Assembly: GCA_049322755.1 (NCBI GenBank)
Contig: JBMOQX010000072.1
Location: 124,001-188,000 of the forward strand
Origin: DATIUV01 sp049322755
Lineage (GTDB): Bacteria; Pseudomonadota; Gammaproteobacteria; Burkholderiales; UBA6910
DNA: 64,000 bases
Reading direction: 5' to 3'
This document shows positions 12,481 through 22,771 of this stretch, one piece after another. Position numbers and translations under genes: made by a program. The notes below the pieces were generated by a model that ran no database searches, was not told the DNA's origin, and was given only the letters and a program-made list of their open reading frames with translations. How positions within the stretch are numbered: position 1 is the first letter of the stretch; every line of letters begins with the position of its first letter.

Positions 12481-13725
12481 TTGCAACCTTACGAAGTCTT
12501 CGTCGGCCTGCGCTATACCCGCGCCAAGGGCCGCAACCACTTCATCTCGTTCATCTCGCTGATCTCGATGCTGGGCATCGCACTCGGCGTCGCGGCGCTG
12601 ATCACCGTGCTGTCGGTGATGAACGGCTTCCAGAAGGAGCTGCGCGCGCGCATCCTCGGCGTCGCCTCCCACGTCCAGATCTCCGGCCCCGGCAACGTGC
12701 TGCCCAACTGGCGCAACGTGATGAACGAGGCGCGGCAGAATCCGGAGGTGGTGGCGGCCGCGCCGTTCGTGCTGGGCCAGGGCATGCTCACCTTCCAGCC
12801 CCGGGTCCAGGGCGCCATCATCCGCGGCGTCGATCCGGCGGCCGAGGCCCAGGTGGCCGAGATCGCCAACCACATGAAGGCGGGGAAACTCGAGAACCTG
12901 CGGCCGGGCGAGTTCGGCATCGTGCTCGGCGCCGAGCTGGCGCGCTCGCTGGGCGTGCTGCCCGGCGACAAGGTGGTGCTGGTGGCGCCCCAGGGGCAGG
13001 TGACGCCGGCCGGCATCCTGCCCCGGCTCAAGCAGTTCACGCTGGCGGGCATCTTCGAGATCGGCATGTACGAGTACGACAACGGCCTCGCGCTCATCCA
13101 TCTCGAGGACGCCCAGGTGCTCTACCGCCTCGGCGATGCCGTCTCCGGCGTGCGGCTCAAGCTCCGGGACCTGTTCGACGCGCCGCGGGTGGCGCGTGAG
13201 CTCTCGCGCACGCTGGCCGACGACGTCTACGTCGGCGACTGGACCCGCAGCCACGCCAATTTCTTCCGCGCGGTGCAGATCGAGAAGAACGTGATGTTCA
13301 TCATCCTGACGCTGATCGTGGCGGTGGCGGCGTTTAATATCGTCTCGACGCTGGTGATGGTGGTCACCGACAAGCAGGCCGACATCGCGATCCTGCGCAC
13401 CATGGGCGCGCCGCCGTCCTCCATCACCAAGATCTTCATGGTGCAGGGGACCTTGATCGGCGTCATCGGCACCGCGCTGGGCGTGGCGGGCGGCGTGCTG
13501 CTGGCGCTCAACGTCGACACCGTGGTGCCGGCTATCGAGCGCCTGTTCAACGTCCAGTTCCTGGCGGCGGACGTGTACTACATCAGCGAGCTGCCCTCGG
13601 ACCTGCATTGGCGCGACGTCGCCACCATCGGCGGGGTGTCGCTGATCATGAGCCTGCTGGCGACGCTGTATCCCAGCTTCCGCGCCTCGCGGGTCAATCC
13701 CGCCGAAGCGCTGCGCTACGAGTGA
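12481..13725 (+). CDS. lolC: Lipoprotein-releasing ABC transporter permease LolC/E
   Basis: 414 residues, the family norm. The first transmembrane helix lies at about residues 25-50 ([27 protein letters not shown], the LolC/LolE signature), followed by a large periplasmic domain and three C-terminal helices (about 270-300, 320-350, 380-400). With LolD it extracts outer-membrane lipoproteins from the inner membrane and hands them to LolA. The start is TTG: the family N-terminus ([19 protein letters not shown]) begins directly after it and no ATG fits. lolD follows after 4 bp. Only one permease gene is present, so it may act as a homodimer (LolF-like), or the second copy may lie elsewhere. Confidence 0.94.
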   Translation: MQPYEVFVGLRYTRAKGRNHFISFISLISMLGIALGVAALITVLSVMNGFQKELRARILGVASHVQISGPGNVLPNWRNVMNEARQNPEVVAAAPFVLGQGMLTFQPRVQGAIIRGVDPAAEAQVAEIANHMKAGKLENLRPGEFGIVLGAELARSLGVLPGDKVVLVAPQGQVTPAGILPRLKQFTLAGIFEIGMYEYDNGLALIHLEDAQVLYRLGDAVSGVRLKLRDLFDAPRVARELSRTLADDVYVGDWTRSHANFFRAVQIEKNVMFIILTLIVAVAAFNIVSTLVMVVTDKQADIAILRTMGAPPSSITKIFMVQGTLIGVIGTALGVAGGVLLALNVDTVVPAIERLFNVQFLAADVYYISELPSDLHWRDVATIGGVSLIMSLLATLYPSFRASRVNPAEALRYE

Positions 13726-13729
13726 TGCC

Positions 13730-14419
<690 letters not shown>

Positions 14420-14426
14420 GCGGCGG

Positions 14427-14744
14427 TCAGTCCGCGTCCTCGAACTGCAGCGCTCCCGCCGCCACGGCGTCCTGGTACCAGGACTCGTTCTCCAGGGCCT
14501 GGGTGAGGACGAAGTGGGGCGCCGAGCGCTTGATCAGGCGCGGGCCGCCGAATCCCACCAGGAACACCAGCAGGCCGGCGATCCAGTGGCCGAGGAGCGC
14601 CAGTGCCACGCCGAGTCCCAGCACCGGCAGCGCGAACAGCGGCAGCAGCAGCCGGGTGGACATCAGTTTTTCCGCCGGGACGCGGTTCATGCGCACGCGC
14701 ACCGTCCCCTGGCGGTACGCGGCGCGGAATTCCTGGTGGGTCAT
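14427..14744 (-). CDS. Small inner-membrane protein of unknown function
   Basis: A 105-residue protein with a short cytoplasmic N-terminus (MTHQEFRAAYRQGTVRVRMN) and two hydrophobic helices at about residues 32-70, separated by a short turn (GLGVALALLGHWIAGLLVFLVGFGG). A soluble tail contains FVLTQALENESWYQDAV. The start at 14744 lies 2 bp after the stop of the alkA-like gene, so it is likely translated as part of that operon; the longer open frame to 14819 would run into that gene. No functional motif is recognised. Confidence 0.6.
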   Translation of the reverse strand: MTHQEFRAAYRQGTVRVRMNRVPAEKLMSTRLLLPLFALPVLGLGVALALLGHWIAGLLVFLVGFGGPRLIKRSAPHFVLTQALENESWYQDAVAAGALQFEDAD

Positions 14745-14746
14745 GG

Positions 14747-15435
14747 TCAGTATTCCACCGGAAACGGGTCGAGGCTGCGCCACAGATACCAGGTGGCCAC
14801 CGTCCGGTACGGCATCCACGGCCTGGCGATGGCGCGCATCTTGAGCTTCGACACCGGGCGGTCGTTGGCGTAGTGCAGGCGGATCGCCCTCTGCAGGCCG
14901 ATGTCGTCCAGCGGCAGCACGTCGGGGCGCAGCATGAAGAAGATCAGGAACATCTCCGCGGTCCAGCGGCCGATGCCCCGCAGGCGGGTGAGTTCCTCGA
15001 TCAGCGGTTCGTCGTCAAGACGCTCCCAGGCGTCCAGCACGATGCTGCCGTCGGCGAAGGCGCGGGCGATGTCGCGCACGTACTCGGCCTTGTGCCGGGA
15101 CAGGCCGGCGGCACGCAGCGCGTCCAGGTCGGCGGCGGCCACGGCGGGCGGCGTGACGCCGCCGAGTTGCAGCGCGAGGCGGTTCCACAGCGCGTCGGCA
15201 GCCTTGACCGAGATCTGCTGGCCGATGATGGCGCGGGCCAGCGCGGGGTAGGCGTGGCGGGGGGGGGGCGGGGGNNNNNNNNNNGGCCCCCCCGCCCCCC
15301 CGCCCCCCCCCCCCCCCCCCCCCCCGGGCCGGGGTATTGCCCGATCAGCCGCTTGAGCACCGGGTCGCGCGCGCACAGCACCTGCCGCGCGTCGTCCCAG
15401 TAGCCCGGCGTCACGCCCGCGTCAGCGCGGGCCAT
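14747..15435 (-). CDS. alkA: AlkA-like DNA-3-methyladenine glycosylase II, broken by an assembly gap
   Basis: Two pieces of one gene. The N-terminal piece, from ATG at 15435, reads MARADAGVTPGYWDD...LIGQYP; the C-terminal piece resumes as YPALARAIIGQQISVKAADALW in a different frame. Between them lie ten Ns flanked by G and C homopolymers. The HhH-GPD core is intact: hairpin LRGIGRWTAEM followed by the catalytic-type Asp in LPLDDIGLQ. It would excise alkylated purines from DNA. The frame change is best explained by unknown sequence and homopolymer errors, not a real frameshift. It overlaps the upstream DUF2062 gene by 14 bp. Confidence 0.85.
15260..15326. other. Assembly gap: Ns inside G/C homopolymers
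   Basis: Ten Ns (15275-15284) are flanked by a G run on the left and long C runs on the right. Translated, this gives poly-Gly or poly-Pro in the middle of a conserved glycosylase domain, which has no biological counterpart. It is a low-quality contig join. Confidence 0.95.
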
Positions 15436-15991
15436 CGCGGCTCCCGGCGGCGCGCGCCGTCTGCCGGCGCCGCCACTTGATGCTGTAGTACAGGCGCCAC
15501 GACCCGAGCACCGCGAAATAGCCGCTCACCGCCAGGATCAGCGCCAGCAGCGGCAGGCCCACCAGCAGCGGCTTGCCGAGCGAGCCCAGCCAGTCGATCA
15601 GCGTCGGGATCCACTCCCGGAGCGGCACGTCGCCGAAGTCCGGCTGCGACCTGGGCATGCCGCTCGCCTCGCTGCCCGTGACCCAGGCGCCCAGCTGGTA
15701 GGCCACCAGGTACAGCGGCACGATCGTGAGGGGATTGGTGTAGAGGGTGGAAAGCAACGCCACCGGCAGGTTGACCCGCAGGATCAGCGCCAGGATCGCA
15801 GCGCCCAGCATCTGCAGTGGGCCCGGGATCAGCCCGCAGAACAGGCCCACGGCGAACCCGCCCGCCACCGAGCGGCGGTGCAGGTGCCAGAGGTTGTGAT
15901 GGTGCAGCGTCGTGCCGAACACCGCGAGATAGCGGTTGTCCTTGACGCTCTGCTGGCTCGGCAAAAACCGTTTGAAGTATTTCCTGGGCAT
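15422..15991 (-). CDS. DUF2062 family membrane protein
   Basis: A 189-residue protein. The N-terminus MPRKYFKRFLPSQQSVK is followed by a region with conserved HHHNLWHLHRRSVAGGFAVGLFCGLIPGPLQM, the typical start of DUF2062. Several hydrophobic helices follow (LGAAILALILRVNLPVAL, then TNPLTIVPLYLVAYQLG, then LLVGLPLLALILAVSGYFAVL). It is an inner-membrane protein of unknown function. The Met at 15991 is preferred to the more upstream frame opening (16036) because homologues begin MPRK(F/Y). It overlaps the alkA-like gene by 14 bp, giving a three-gene operon with that gene and the small membrane protein. Confidence 0.8.
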   Translation of the reverse strand: MPRKYFKRFLPSQQSVKDNRYLAVFGTTLHHHNLWHLHRRSVAGGFAVGLFCGLIPGPLQMLGAAILALILRVNLPVALLSTLYTNPLTIVPLYLVAYQLGAWVTGSEASGMPRSQPDFGDVPLREWIPTLIDWLGSLGKPLLVGLPLLALILAVSGYFAVLGSWRLYYSIKWRRRQTARAAGSRDGPR

Positions 15992-16216
15992 CCGTGCGGC
16001 GGTTGGGGTCCGCCGATACCGCTGCGCGGCGGGCAAACGGGACGAGGATCATACACCAACGGCCGCGTCGCGCCATGGGGCGTCGCCGCCCCCGAAAAGC
16101 CGCCGTGACGCGTTTTGCACGGCCCCATCGGCGTTTGCGTCGTCCTTGGGCCGGTTCCATGCGTTAACGCCGTCTCGCCTCCCCTGGGAGGCCGAACAAG
16201 AGGGTCGAGCGGCGCG

Positions 16217-18631
16217 ATGCGGACTTCGTGGGTGCTCCTGGCTTTCGTCGCCGGCGTCGCCGCCCTGCCATGGCAGGCGGCGCTGCCGCCGCCGGCTGCC
16301 TACGGCGCAGGCCTCGCGCTGTTGACGCTGACGGCGGCCGTGGCACGGGCGAAGATCTCCCGGCCGACCGGCGCCGCGATCACGGTGGTGGCGGCGTTCG
16401 CTGCCGGTTTCCTGTGGGCGGGGGCGCGCGCGGAACAGCGCCTCGCCGACTGGCTGCCGGCGGCGCTGGAGGGCCGCGACCTGCAGGTGACGGGCGTGGT
16501 GGCCAGCCTGCCGCGCGAGTTCGAGCGCGGCGTGCGCTTCGATTTCGACGTCGAGTCGGCTGCCGGCGGCGAGCCGCTGCCGCGGCGCGTCGCGCTGGCC
16601 TGGTATGAGGAGGCCGGTGACGGGGCGCCGGCCGTCGCGCCGGTGGCGGCGGGGGAGCGCTGGCGCCTGGCGGTCCGGCTCAAGCGCCCCCACGGCAACG
16701 CCAATCCCCACGGCTTCGATTACGAGGCCTGGCTGCTGGAGCGGGGCATCGGCGCTACCGGTTATGTCCGGCCGGGCAACGGCGTCGAGCGGCTGGCTGC
16801 CGCGCCGGCGCGGTTCACGGACCGGATCGTCGCCGAGCGTGCAGCGATCCGTGAGCGCATGCTGCGGGTGCTGGCGGGGGAGCCGTACGCCGGCGTGCTG
16901 GCGGCGCTGGCCGTGGGTGACCAGGCGGCAATCCCGCCGGCCCAGTGGCAGGTGTTCACGCGCACCGGCGTGAATCACCTGATGAGCATCTCCGGGCTGC
17001 ACGTCACCATGGTGGCGGGGTTGGCGCTGGCGGCGGTGGGCGCGCTCTGGCGGCGCGTTCCTGCGCTGGTGCTGCGGGTGGCTGCGCGGCGCGCAGCGGT
17101 GCTGGCGGGCGTCGCGGCGGCGCTGGCCTACGCGCTGCTGGCGGGATTCGCGGTGCCGGCCCAGCGCACGCTCTACATGCTGGCCGTGGTGGCGGCGGCG
17201 CTTTGGCTGGACCGCGCGCAATCGCCGGTCCGGGTCCTGGCGGCGGCAGCCGCGTTCGTGGTGCTGATCGATCCCTGGGCGGTGATGGCGCCGGGCTTCT
17301 GGCTTTCCTTCGGCGCCGTGGCGACGATTTTCTACGTCACCGCCGCGCGCGTCGCCGCGCCGGGGAAGCTTCGGCTGTGGGGCCGCATCCAGTGGGCGGT
17401 GACGCTCGCGCTGGCGCCGCTGCTGATCGCCATGTTTCAGCAGGTGTCCATCGTCTCCTTTGCCGCCAACGCCGTGGCCATTCCCCTCGTGAGCCTGGTG
17501 GTGGTGCCGCTGACGCTGCTGGCGGCGGTGGTGCCGGTGGATGGATTGCTCGTCGCCGCCCACGCGGCGATGGCTGCCTGCATGGCGATCCTGGAGCCGC
17601 TGGCCGGAATGCCGGCGGCGGTGTGGCAGCAGCATGCGCCGGCGTGGTGGGCGCTGGCGCTGGCGCTCGCGGGCATCGCCTGGCTGCTGGCGCCGGCCGG
17701 CTTCCCCAACCGCTGGGCGGGAGCGCTGCTGGCGCTGCCGCTGTTCTTCGCCGCGCCGCCGCGGCCGCAGCCGGGCGAGCTGTGGGTGGACATCCTGGAC
17801 GTGGGCCAGGGGCTGGCGGTGGTGGTGCGCACCGAGCACCGCACGCTGGTGTACGACACCGGCGCGTCGTTCGGCCTCGACGCGGACAGCGGCGCGCGGG
17901 TGGTGGTGCCGCATCTGCGCGGCGAGGGCGCGGGTCGCGTCGATCTGCTGGTGGTGAGCCACGACGACAACGACCACGCCGGCGGCGCGCGCTCGCTGCT
18001 GGCGGCGGTGCCGGTGGCGGGGATGCTGTCGTCGCTGGATGCGGAGCACTCGGCGCGCTCCGCCGACGTGCCGCACCAGCGCTGCGAAAGCGGCCAGCGC
18101 TGGACCTGGGACGGCGTGGCCTTCGCCGTACTGGGCCCCGACGCTGCCGGCCATGACGATCCGCGGCGCTCCGCGAACTCGCGCTCCTGCGTCCTGCACA
18201 TCGCCGCACCGGGCGGAGCCGTGCTGCTGCCGGGCGACATCGGCCGGCGCGACGAGGCCGCGCTGGTGGTGCGCTCGGGCGCGGCGCTTGCCGCCGACGT
18301 GCTGGTGGCACCCCACCACGGCAGCGGCTCGTCGTCGTCGCCCGGGTTCGTCGCGGCGGCAAGGCCGCGCTTCGTGGTGTTCACCGCGGGTTACCGCAAT
18401 CCGTTCGGCCATCCGCGCGCCGACGTGGCCGCGCGCTATGCTGCCGCCGGCGTGCAATCCTTCCGCAGCGACCGCGACGGCGCGGTACGCATCCGCTTGC
18501 GGCCGAATCCGGGGATCGAGGTGAACGCCTGGCGCGCCGAGCGGCCGCGCTACTGGTACACGATCGGCGACGGCGCCGCTACGCCGCCGGCGGCTCCGGC
18601 GGAGGATGCATCGGCGCCGACGGCGCGGTGA
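16217..18631 (+). CDS. comEC: ComEC/Rec2 DNA-internalization channel
   Basis: An 804-residue polytopic membrane protein of natural transformation. The N-terminus has hydrophobic helices and a DUF4131-type domain. The central Competence domain includes FTRTGVNHLMSISGLHVTM (typical) and then many helices. The C-terminal metallo-beta-lactamase-like domain keeps the metal ligands HxDxDH (His582, Asp584, Asp586, His587). It would pass single-stranded DNA across the inner membrane and may degrade the other strand. The frame opens at 16115, but the Met at 16217 (MRTSWVLLAF) directly begins the first helix. The last 53 bp overlap the convergent transglutaminase/DUF2126 gene. Confidence 0.93.
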   Translation: MRTSWVLLAFVAGVAALPWQAALPPPAAYGAGLALLTLTAAVARAKISRPTGAAITVVAAFAAGFLWAGARAEQRLADWLPAALEGRDLQVTGVVASLPREFERGVRFDFDVESAAGGEPLPRRVALAWYEEAGDGAPAVAPVAAGERWRLAVRLKRPHGNANPHGFDYEAWLLERGIGATGYVRPGNGVERLAAAPARFTDRIVAERAAIRERMLRVLAGEPYAGVLAALAVGDQAAIPPAQWQVFTRTGVNHLMSISGLHVTMVAGLALAAVGALWRRVPALVLRVAARRAAVLAGVAAALAYALLAGFAVPAQRTLYMLAVVAAALWLDRAQSPVRVLAAAAAFVVLIDPWAVMAPGFWLSFGAVATIFYVTAARVAAPGKLRLWGRIQWAVTLALAPLLIAMFQQVSIVSFAANAVAIPLVSLVVVPLTLLAAVVPVDGLLVAAHAAMAACMAILEPLAGMPAAVWQQHAPAWWALALALAGIAWLLAPAGFPNRWAGALLALPLFFAAPPRPQPGELWVDILDVGQGLAVVVRTEHRTLVYDTGASFGLDADSGARVVVPHLRGEGAGRVDLLVVSHDDNDHAGGARSLLAAVPVAGMLSSLDAEHSARSADVPHQRCESGQRWTWDGVAFAVLGPDAAGHDDPRRSANSRSCVLHIAAPGGAVLLPGDIGRRDEAALVVRSGAALAADVLVAPHHGSGSSSSPGFVAAARPRFVVFTAGYRNPFGHPRADVAARYAAAGVQSFRSDRDGAVRIRLRPNPGIEVNAWRAERPRYWYTIGDGAATPPAAPAEDASAPTAR

Positions 18632-21600
18632 TCGAGAGCAGCATCGGCTCGGCTTCGCGCCGCAGGTCCAGCGTCATGGGGAACGCCGGGTTGCGGCCCT
18701 CGGGGCGCACCGCCATCGGCCCCGGCGTGTGGCCATGGTTCCAGAAGCGCGCGACGCGGCGCGCCTCGGCCTCATTGGCGTTGATCGGGAAGGTGGTGAA
18801 GTTGCGACCGCCCGGGTGCGCCACGTGATAGGTGCAGCCGCCCAGCGAGCGGCCGGTCCAGGTGTCCACCAGGTCGAAGGTGAGGGGCGCGTGCACGCCG
18901 ATGGTGGGGTGCAGCGCCGAGGGTGGGCTCCAGGCGCGGAAGCGCACGCCGGCGACGAACTCTCCCGGCACCCCGGTGGCGGTGAGCGGCAGGGTGCGGC
19001 CGTTGCAGGTGACCACGTGGCGGCTGCCGGTCATGTGGGAAACCTTGACCTGCAGGCGCTCCACCGACGAGTCCACGTAACGGGCGGTGGCGCCGGCCTG
19101 CATCTCCTCGCCCAGCACGTTCCACGGCTCGATCGCCTGGCGCAGCTCGATGCCGACGCCGTGGTAGTCCGCGGCCCCGTGGCGCGGGAAGCGGAACTCG
19201 ACGAAAGGCGCGAACCACTCGTACGCGAACGCGTAGCCGGCGCGGCGCAGGTCCAGAATGACGTCCTCCAGGTCCTTGATCACGAAATGTGGCAGCAGGA
19301 AGCGGTCGTGCAGCTCGGTGCCCCAGCGGATCAGCTTGCCGTCGTAGGGCTGGCGCCAGAAGCGCCCGATCAGCGCGCGGAACAGCAGCATCTGCAGGCA
19401 GCTCATGCGCCAGTGCGGCGGCATCTCGAAGGCGCGCAGTTCCACCAGCCCGAGGCGGCCGGCCGGGCCCTCCGGCGAGTACAGCTTGTCGATGCAGAAC
19501 TCGGCGCGGTGGGTGTTGCCGGTCAGGTCCACCAGCAGGTTGCGCAGCAGCCGGTCCACCAGCCACGGCTTGTCGTTCTCCTTGCCCGGCGGGGCGTGCC
19601 GTTCCATCTGCTGGAACGCGATCTCCAGCTCGTACAGGCTGTCGTGGCGCGCCTCGTCGACCCGCGGCGCCTGGCTGGTGGGGCCGATGAACTGGCCGGA
19701 GAACAGGTACGACAGCGACGGGTGGTTCTGCCAGTAGGTGACCAGGCTCTTGAGCAGGTCGGGGCGGCGCAGGATCGGGCTGTCGGCCGCGGTGGCACCG
19801 CCGATGGTGACGTGGTTGCCGCCGCCGGTGCCGGTGTGGCGGCCGTCCAGCATGAACTTCTCGGTGCCGAGGCGCGCCTGGCGCGCGTCCTCGTAGAGCG
19901 CCTCGGTGTTGGCGGTGAGTTCCGCCCAGGAGTGCGCCGGGTGCACGTTGACCTCGATCACCCCCGGATCCGGCGTCACCTTGATCTCGCGGATGCGCGG
20001 GTCGTTGGGCGGGCCGTAGCCCTCCAGCGTGACCGGCAGGTCCAGGGCCACCGCGGTGTCCTCGACGGCGGCCACCAGGTCCAGGTAGTCCTCCAGCGCC
20101 GGGACCGGCGGCATGAACACGTGCAGCCGGCCGCCGCGCACCTCGGTGGCGAGCGCGGTGTGGATGATCTCCCGGGGCGCGGCGTCCTTGGCGGCGGCCT
20201 TGCCGCGGCGCCGGCGCGTCTTGCCGAGCGCGGCGCGCTGCTCGAACGGATCGCGCTCGAACTGCGGCTCCACGTCCTCGGGCGCTACCCACGGCAGCGA
20301 CGACAGGGGCAGGCGCAACCCCAGCGGCGAGTCGCCCCCGATCAGATACAGCCGTTCGCGCTTGAGCGGCCACGGGCTGGTCAGCCAGGTGACTGCCGTC
20401 GGGCGAGCGCTGGCGGCGGCCCGCGGCTCGGGCTTGAGCGGCAGCACGTAGCCGGCCGGATTGCCGAGCCCGCGGGACAGCACGCGGGCCAGCCGCGCGC
20501 GCTCGCCCGGTTCCTTGAGTTCGGCGCGCAGCGGATCGACGTTCTTCGGCAGCTTCTGCTCCTGGAGCAGGTGCAGCGGAATGTCCTCGAAAGCGGCGAT
20601 CGCGTGCCGCGCGGAAAGGCCCAGGCGCTGCGCCAGTGCGTCGATGAAACGCCTGGCGTCGCCCGGCTCGCGCGCAGGGCCGGGGCGGCCGTCGAGATAC
20701 TCCGGATGGCGCAGCAGCGCCTCGCCGTCGGCGCGGAAATAGCAGCCCAGCGCCCAGCGCGGCAGCGGCTCGCCGGGATACCACTTGCCCTGGCCGAAGT
20801 GCAGGAGCGGGTGGCGACCGAAGCGGTCGGCGAGCCGCCGCAGCAGGGATTCCGCCAGCTCGCGTTTCTTCTCCGACAGCGCGGTGTAGTTCCATTCCGG
20901 CCCGTCCATGTCGTCGATCGAGACGAACGTGGGCTCGCCGCCCATGGTGAGGCGCACGTCGCCGGCCTCCAGCTCCGCGTCCACCTGCCGGCCCAGCGCA
21001 TCGACCTGCGACCACTGCTCCTCGGTGAACGGCTTGGTGACGCGCGGGTCCTCCGAGATCCGGGTCACGCTCATGGCGAATTCCAGCCGGGCCTGGCACG
21101 GGTCGGTATACCCCGACACCGCCGCGGCGGTCATCGGCACCGGCGTCGCGGCCACCGGGATGTGGCCCTCGCCGGCCATCAGTCCCGACGTGGGGTCGAG
21201 GCCCACCCAGCCGGCGCCGGGAACGTAGGCCTCGGTCCAGGCGTGCAGGTCGGTGAAGTCCTGCTCCGGCCCCGATGGGCCGTCCAGCGCCTTCATGTCG
21301 GCGGTTAGCTGCACCAGATAGCCGGAGACGAAGCGCGCCGCGAGCCCCAGGTGGCGCAGGATGTGGGTCAGCAGCCAGCCCGTGTCGCGGCACGAGCCCA
21401 GCTTGAACGCGAGCGTCTCCTCGGGCCTCTGCACCCCCGGCTCCATGCGCACGATGTAGCCGATGTCCTGCTGCAGCGCGCGGTTGACGTCCACCAGCAG
21501 ATCGATAACCCGCATTCCGGGTTGAACGCGCTCCCGCCGGTAGCGCTCGATCCAGTCCGCCAGCAGCGGCGGCGCCGGCTCCACCTCCAGGAACGGCGCC

Positions 21601-21941
21601 AGGTCGCGGCGCATCTGCGCCGGGTACTCGAACGGATAGAACTCGGCGAACTCCTCGACGAAGAAGTCGAAGGGATTGATGACCGTCATGTCGGCGATCA
21701 GGTCCACCACCACGTCCAGGTGCCGCGACGGCTCGGGGAAGACGATGCGGGCGATCCAGTTGCCGAAGGCGTCCTGCTGCCAGTTGATGAAGTGCCTGGC
21801 GGGCTCGATCTTCAGGCTGTAGGAGAGGATTGGCGTGCGGCAATGGGGCGCCGGGCGCAGCCGGATCTCGTGCGGCGAGAGCCGCACCGGGCGGTCGAAG
21901 CGGTAATGGGTCTGGTGGTTGAGCGCGACGTGTATGGACAT
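18579..21941 (-). CDS. Transglutaminase-like protein fused to DUF2126 (putative amidoligase)
   Basis: 1120 residues. An N-terminal bacterial transglutaminase beta-domain (about 1-90) is followed by a transglutaminase/cysteine-peptidase core with the full triad Cys184 (GSCRDTG), His233 (DLHAW) and Asp249 (GLDPT). The remaining two thirds match DUF2126, a family proposed from sequence analysis to be an amidoligase; its conserved features include [13 protein letters not shown] and the [10 protein letters not shown] stretch. The last gene of the Anbu operon, 57 bp after the second peptidase gene. Expected role: making or breaking amide bonds on a peptide or protein. Substrate unknown. The 3' end overlaps comEC on the other strand. 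Confidence 0.88.
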   Translation of the reverse strand: MSIHVALNHQTHYRFDRPVRLSPHEIRLRPAPHCRTPILSYSLKIEPARHFINWQQDAFGNWIARIVFPEPSRHLDVVVDLIADMTVINPFDFFVEEFAEFYPFEYPAQMRRDLAPFLEVEPAPPLLADWIERYRRERVQPGMRVIDLLVDVNRALQQDIGYIVRMEPGVQRPEETLAFKLGSCRDTGWLLTHILRHLGLAARFVSGYLVQLTADMKALDGPSGPEQDFTDLHAWTEAYVPGAGWVGLDPTSGLMAGEGHIPVAATPVPMTAAAVSGYTDPCQARLEFAMSVTRISEDPRVTKPFTEEQWSQVDALGRQVDAELEAGDVRLTMGGEPTFVSIDDMDGPEWNYTALSEKKRELAESLLRRLADRFGRHPLLHFGQGKWYPGEPLPRWALGCYFRADGEALLRHPEYLDGRPGPAREPGDARRFIDALAQRLGLSARHAIAAFEDIPLHLLQEQKLPKNVDPLRAELKEPGERARLARVLSRGLGNPAGYVLPLKPEPRAAASARPTAVTWLTSPWPLKRERLYLIGGDSPLGLRLPLSSLPWVAPEDVEPQFERDPFEQRAALGKTRRRRGKAAAKDAAPREIIHTALATEVRGGRLHVFMPPVPALEDYLDLVAAVEDTAVALDLPVTLEGYGPPNDPRIREIKVTPDPGVIEVNVHPAHSWAELTANTEALYEDARQARLGTEKFMLDGRHTGTGGGNHVTIGGATAADSPILRRPDLLKSLVTYWQNHPSLSYLFSGQFIGPTSQAPRVDEARHDSLYELEIAFQQMERHAPPGKENDKPWLVDRLLRNLLVDLTGNTHRAEFCIDKLYSPEGPAGRLGLVELRAFEMPPHWRMSCLQMLLFRALIGRFWRQPYDGKLIRWGTELHDRFLLPHFVIKDLEDVILDLRRAGYAFAYEWFAPFVEFRFPRHGAADYHGVGIELRQAIEPWNVLGEEMQAGATARYVDSSVERLQVKVSHMTGSRHVVTCNGRTLPLTATGVPGEFVAGVRFRAWSPPSALHPTIGVHAPLTFDLVDTWTGRSLGGCTYHVAHPGGRNFTTFPINANEAEARRVARFWNHGHTPGPMAVRPEGRNPAFPMTLDLRREAEPMLLSITAPSAPMHPPPEPPAA

Positions 21942-21998
21942 GGGCCTATCTTACAGGCGCGCACGGCGGCGCCGGGGACGGCGGTGGATCGGCGCCGA

Positions 21999-22745
21999 TC
22001 AGGTCGGCTGGTGGTAGCTCCAGTCGGGGTTGGGCAGCTGGCTGAACAGCTGCCGCAGGCCCGAACCCCACTGCGTGTGCACCATCTGGTAATACGGATC
22101 CGCCTCGGTGATGCGCCGGGAGAGGCCGATGCGCAGCGTGTCGCGCTCGTAGATCGTCAGGTCGATGGGCAGCCCCACGGAGATGTTGCTGCGCATGGTG
22201 GAGTCGAACGACACCAGCAGGCATTTCGCGGCCTCGATCAGCGGCGTCGTCGGCGTCACCACGCGGTCGATGATGGGCTTGCCGTACTTGGTTTCGCCGG
22301 TCTGGAAATACGGCGTCTCCTCGGTGGCCTCGATGTAATTGCCCTCGGTGTAGACCAGGAACAGCCGCGGCCGCTCGCCGCGGATCTGGCCGCCGACGAT
22401 GAAGTTGGCGCGGGCGTCGATGTTGTGTTTGGCGAGATACGGGCCGTCGCGCTGCTGGACCTCGCGCAGCGCGCCGCCCACCAGGCCCGCCGCCTCGGGC
22501 ATCGATTCCACGGTCAGCAGGTTGGGCGGGCCCTCGGTGTGCCGGGCCTGACTCATGAGGGCGTTGATCACCGCCTGCGTGATCGCCAGGTTGCCCGAAC
22601 TGAGCAGCACGATCACGCGCTCGCCGGGCTTCTCGAACACGGTGGTCTTGCGATAGGTCGAGATCTGGTCGACGCCGGCATTGGTGCGGGAGTCGGAAGC
22701 CATGACCAGTCCGGCGTCGAGCAGGATGGCGGCGCAATACGTCAT
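21999..22745 (-). CDS. Anbu-type proteasome-like peptidase (downstream paralogue)
   Basis: A 248-residue Ntn-hydrolase of the Anbu (ancestral beta subunit) family, related to HslV and the 20S proteasome. After Met removal the nucleophile is Thr1 (MTYCAA). Asp17 (ASDSRTNAG) and Lys32 complete the expected active site, so it looks catalytically competent. The conserved late block SFDSTMRSNISVGLPIDL is present. It is the fourth gene of the operon and is a clear paralogue of the gene 26 bp upstream; by eye well over half the residues match. The true start at 22745 is fixed by the family N-terminus; the frame continues open upstream only as an antisense-type artefact. Confidence 0.93.
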   Translation of the reverse strand: MTYCAAILLDAGLVMASDSRTNAGVDQISTYRKTTVFEKPGERVIVLLSSGNLAITQAVINALMSQARHTEGPPNLLTVESMPEAAGLVGGALREVQQRDGPYLAKHNIDARANFIVGGQIRGERPRLFLVYTEGNYIEATEETPYFQTGETKYGKPIIDRVVTPTTPLIEAAKCLLVSFDSTMRSNISVGLPIDLTIYERDTLRIGLSRRITEADPYYQMVHTQWGSGLRQLFSQLPNPDWSYHQPT

Positions 22746-22771
22746 CGGTGGCGGTGGCGGAGAAAAGCGGG

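Noticed and set aside
15275..15284. A natural poly-Pro or poly-Gly insertion in the glycosylase
   Set aside because: Ns and pure homopolymers indicate an assembly artefact.
18606..21308. 900-codon antisense frame opposite the transglutaminase/DUF2126 gene
   Set aside because: Low-complexity Arg/Gln/Gly-rich product with no domain; shadow of the real coding strand.
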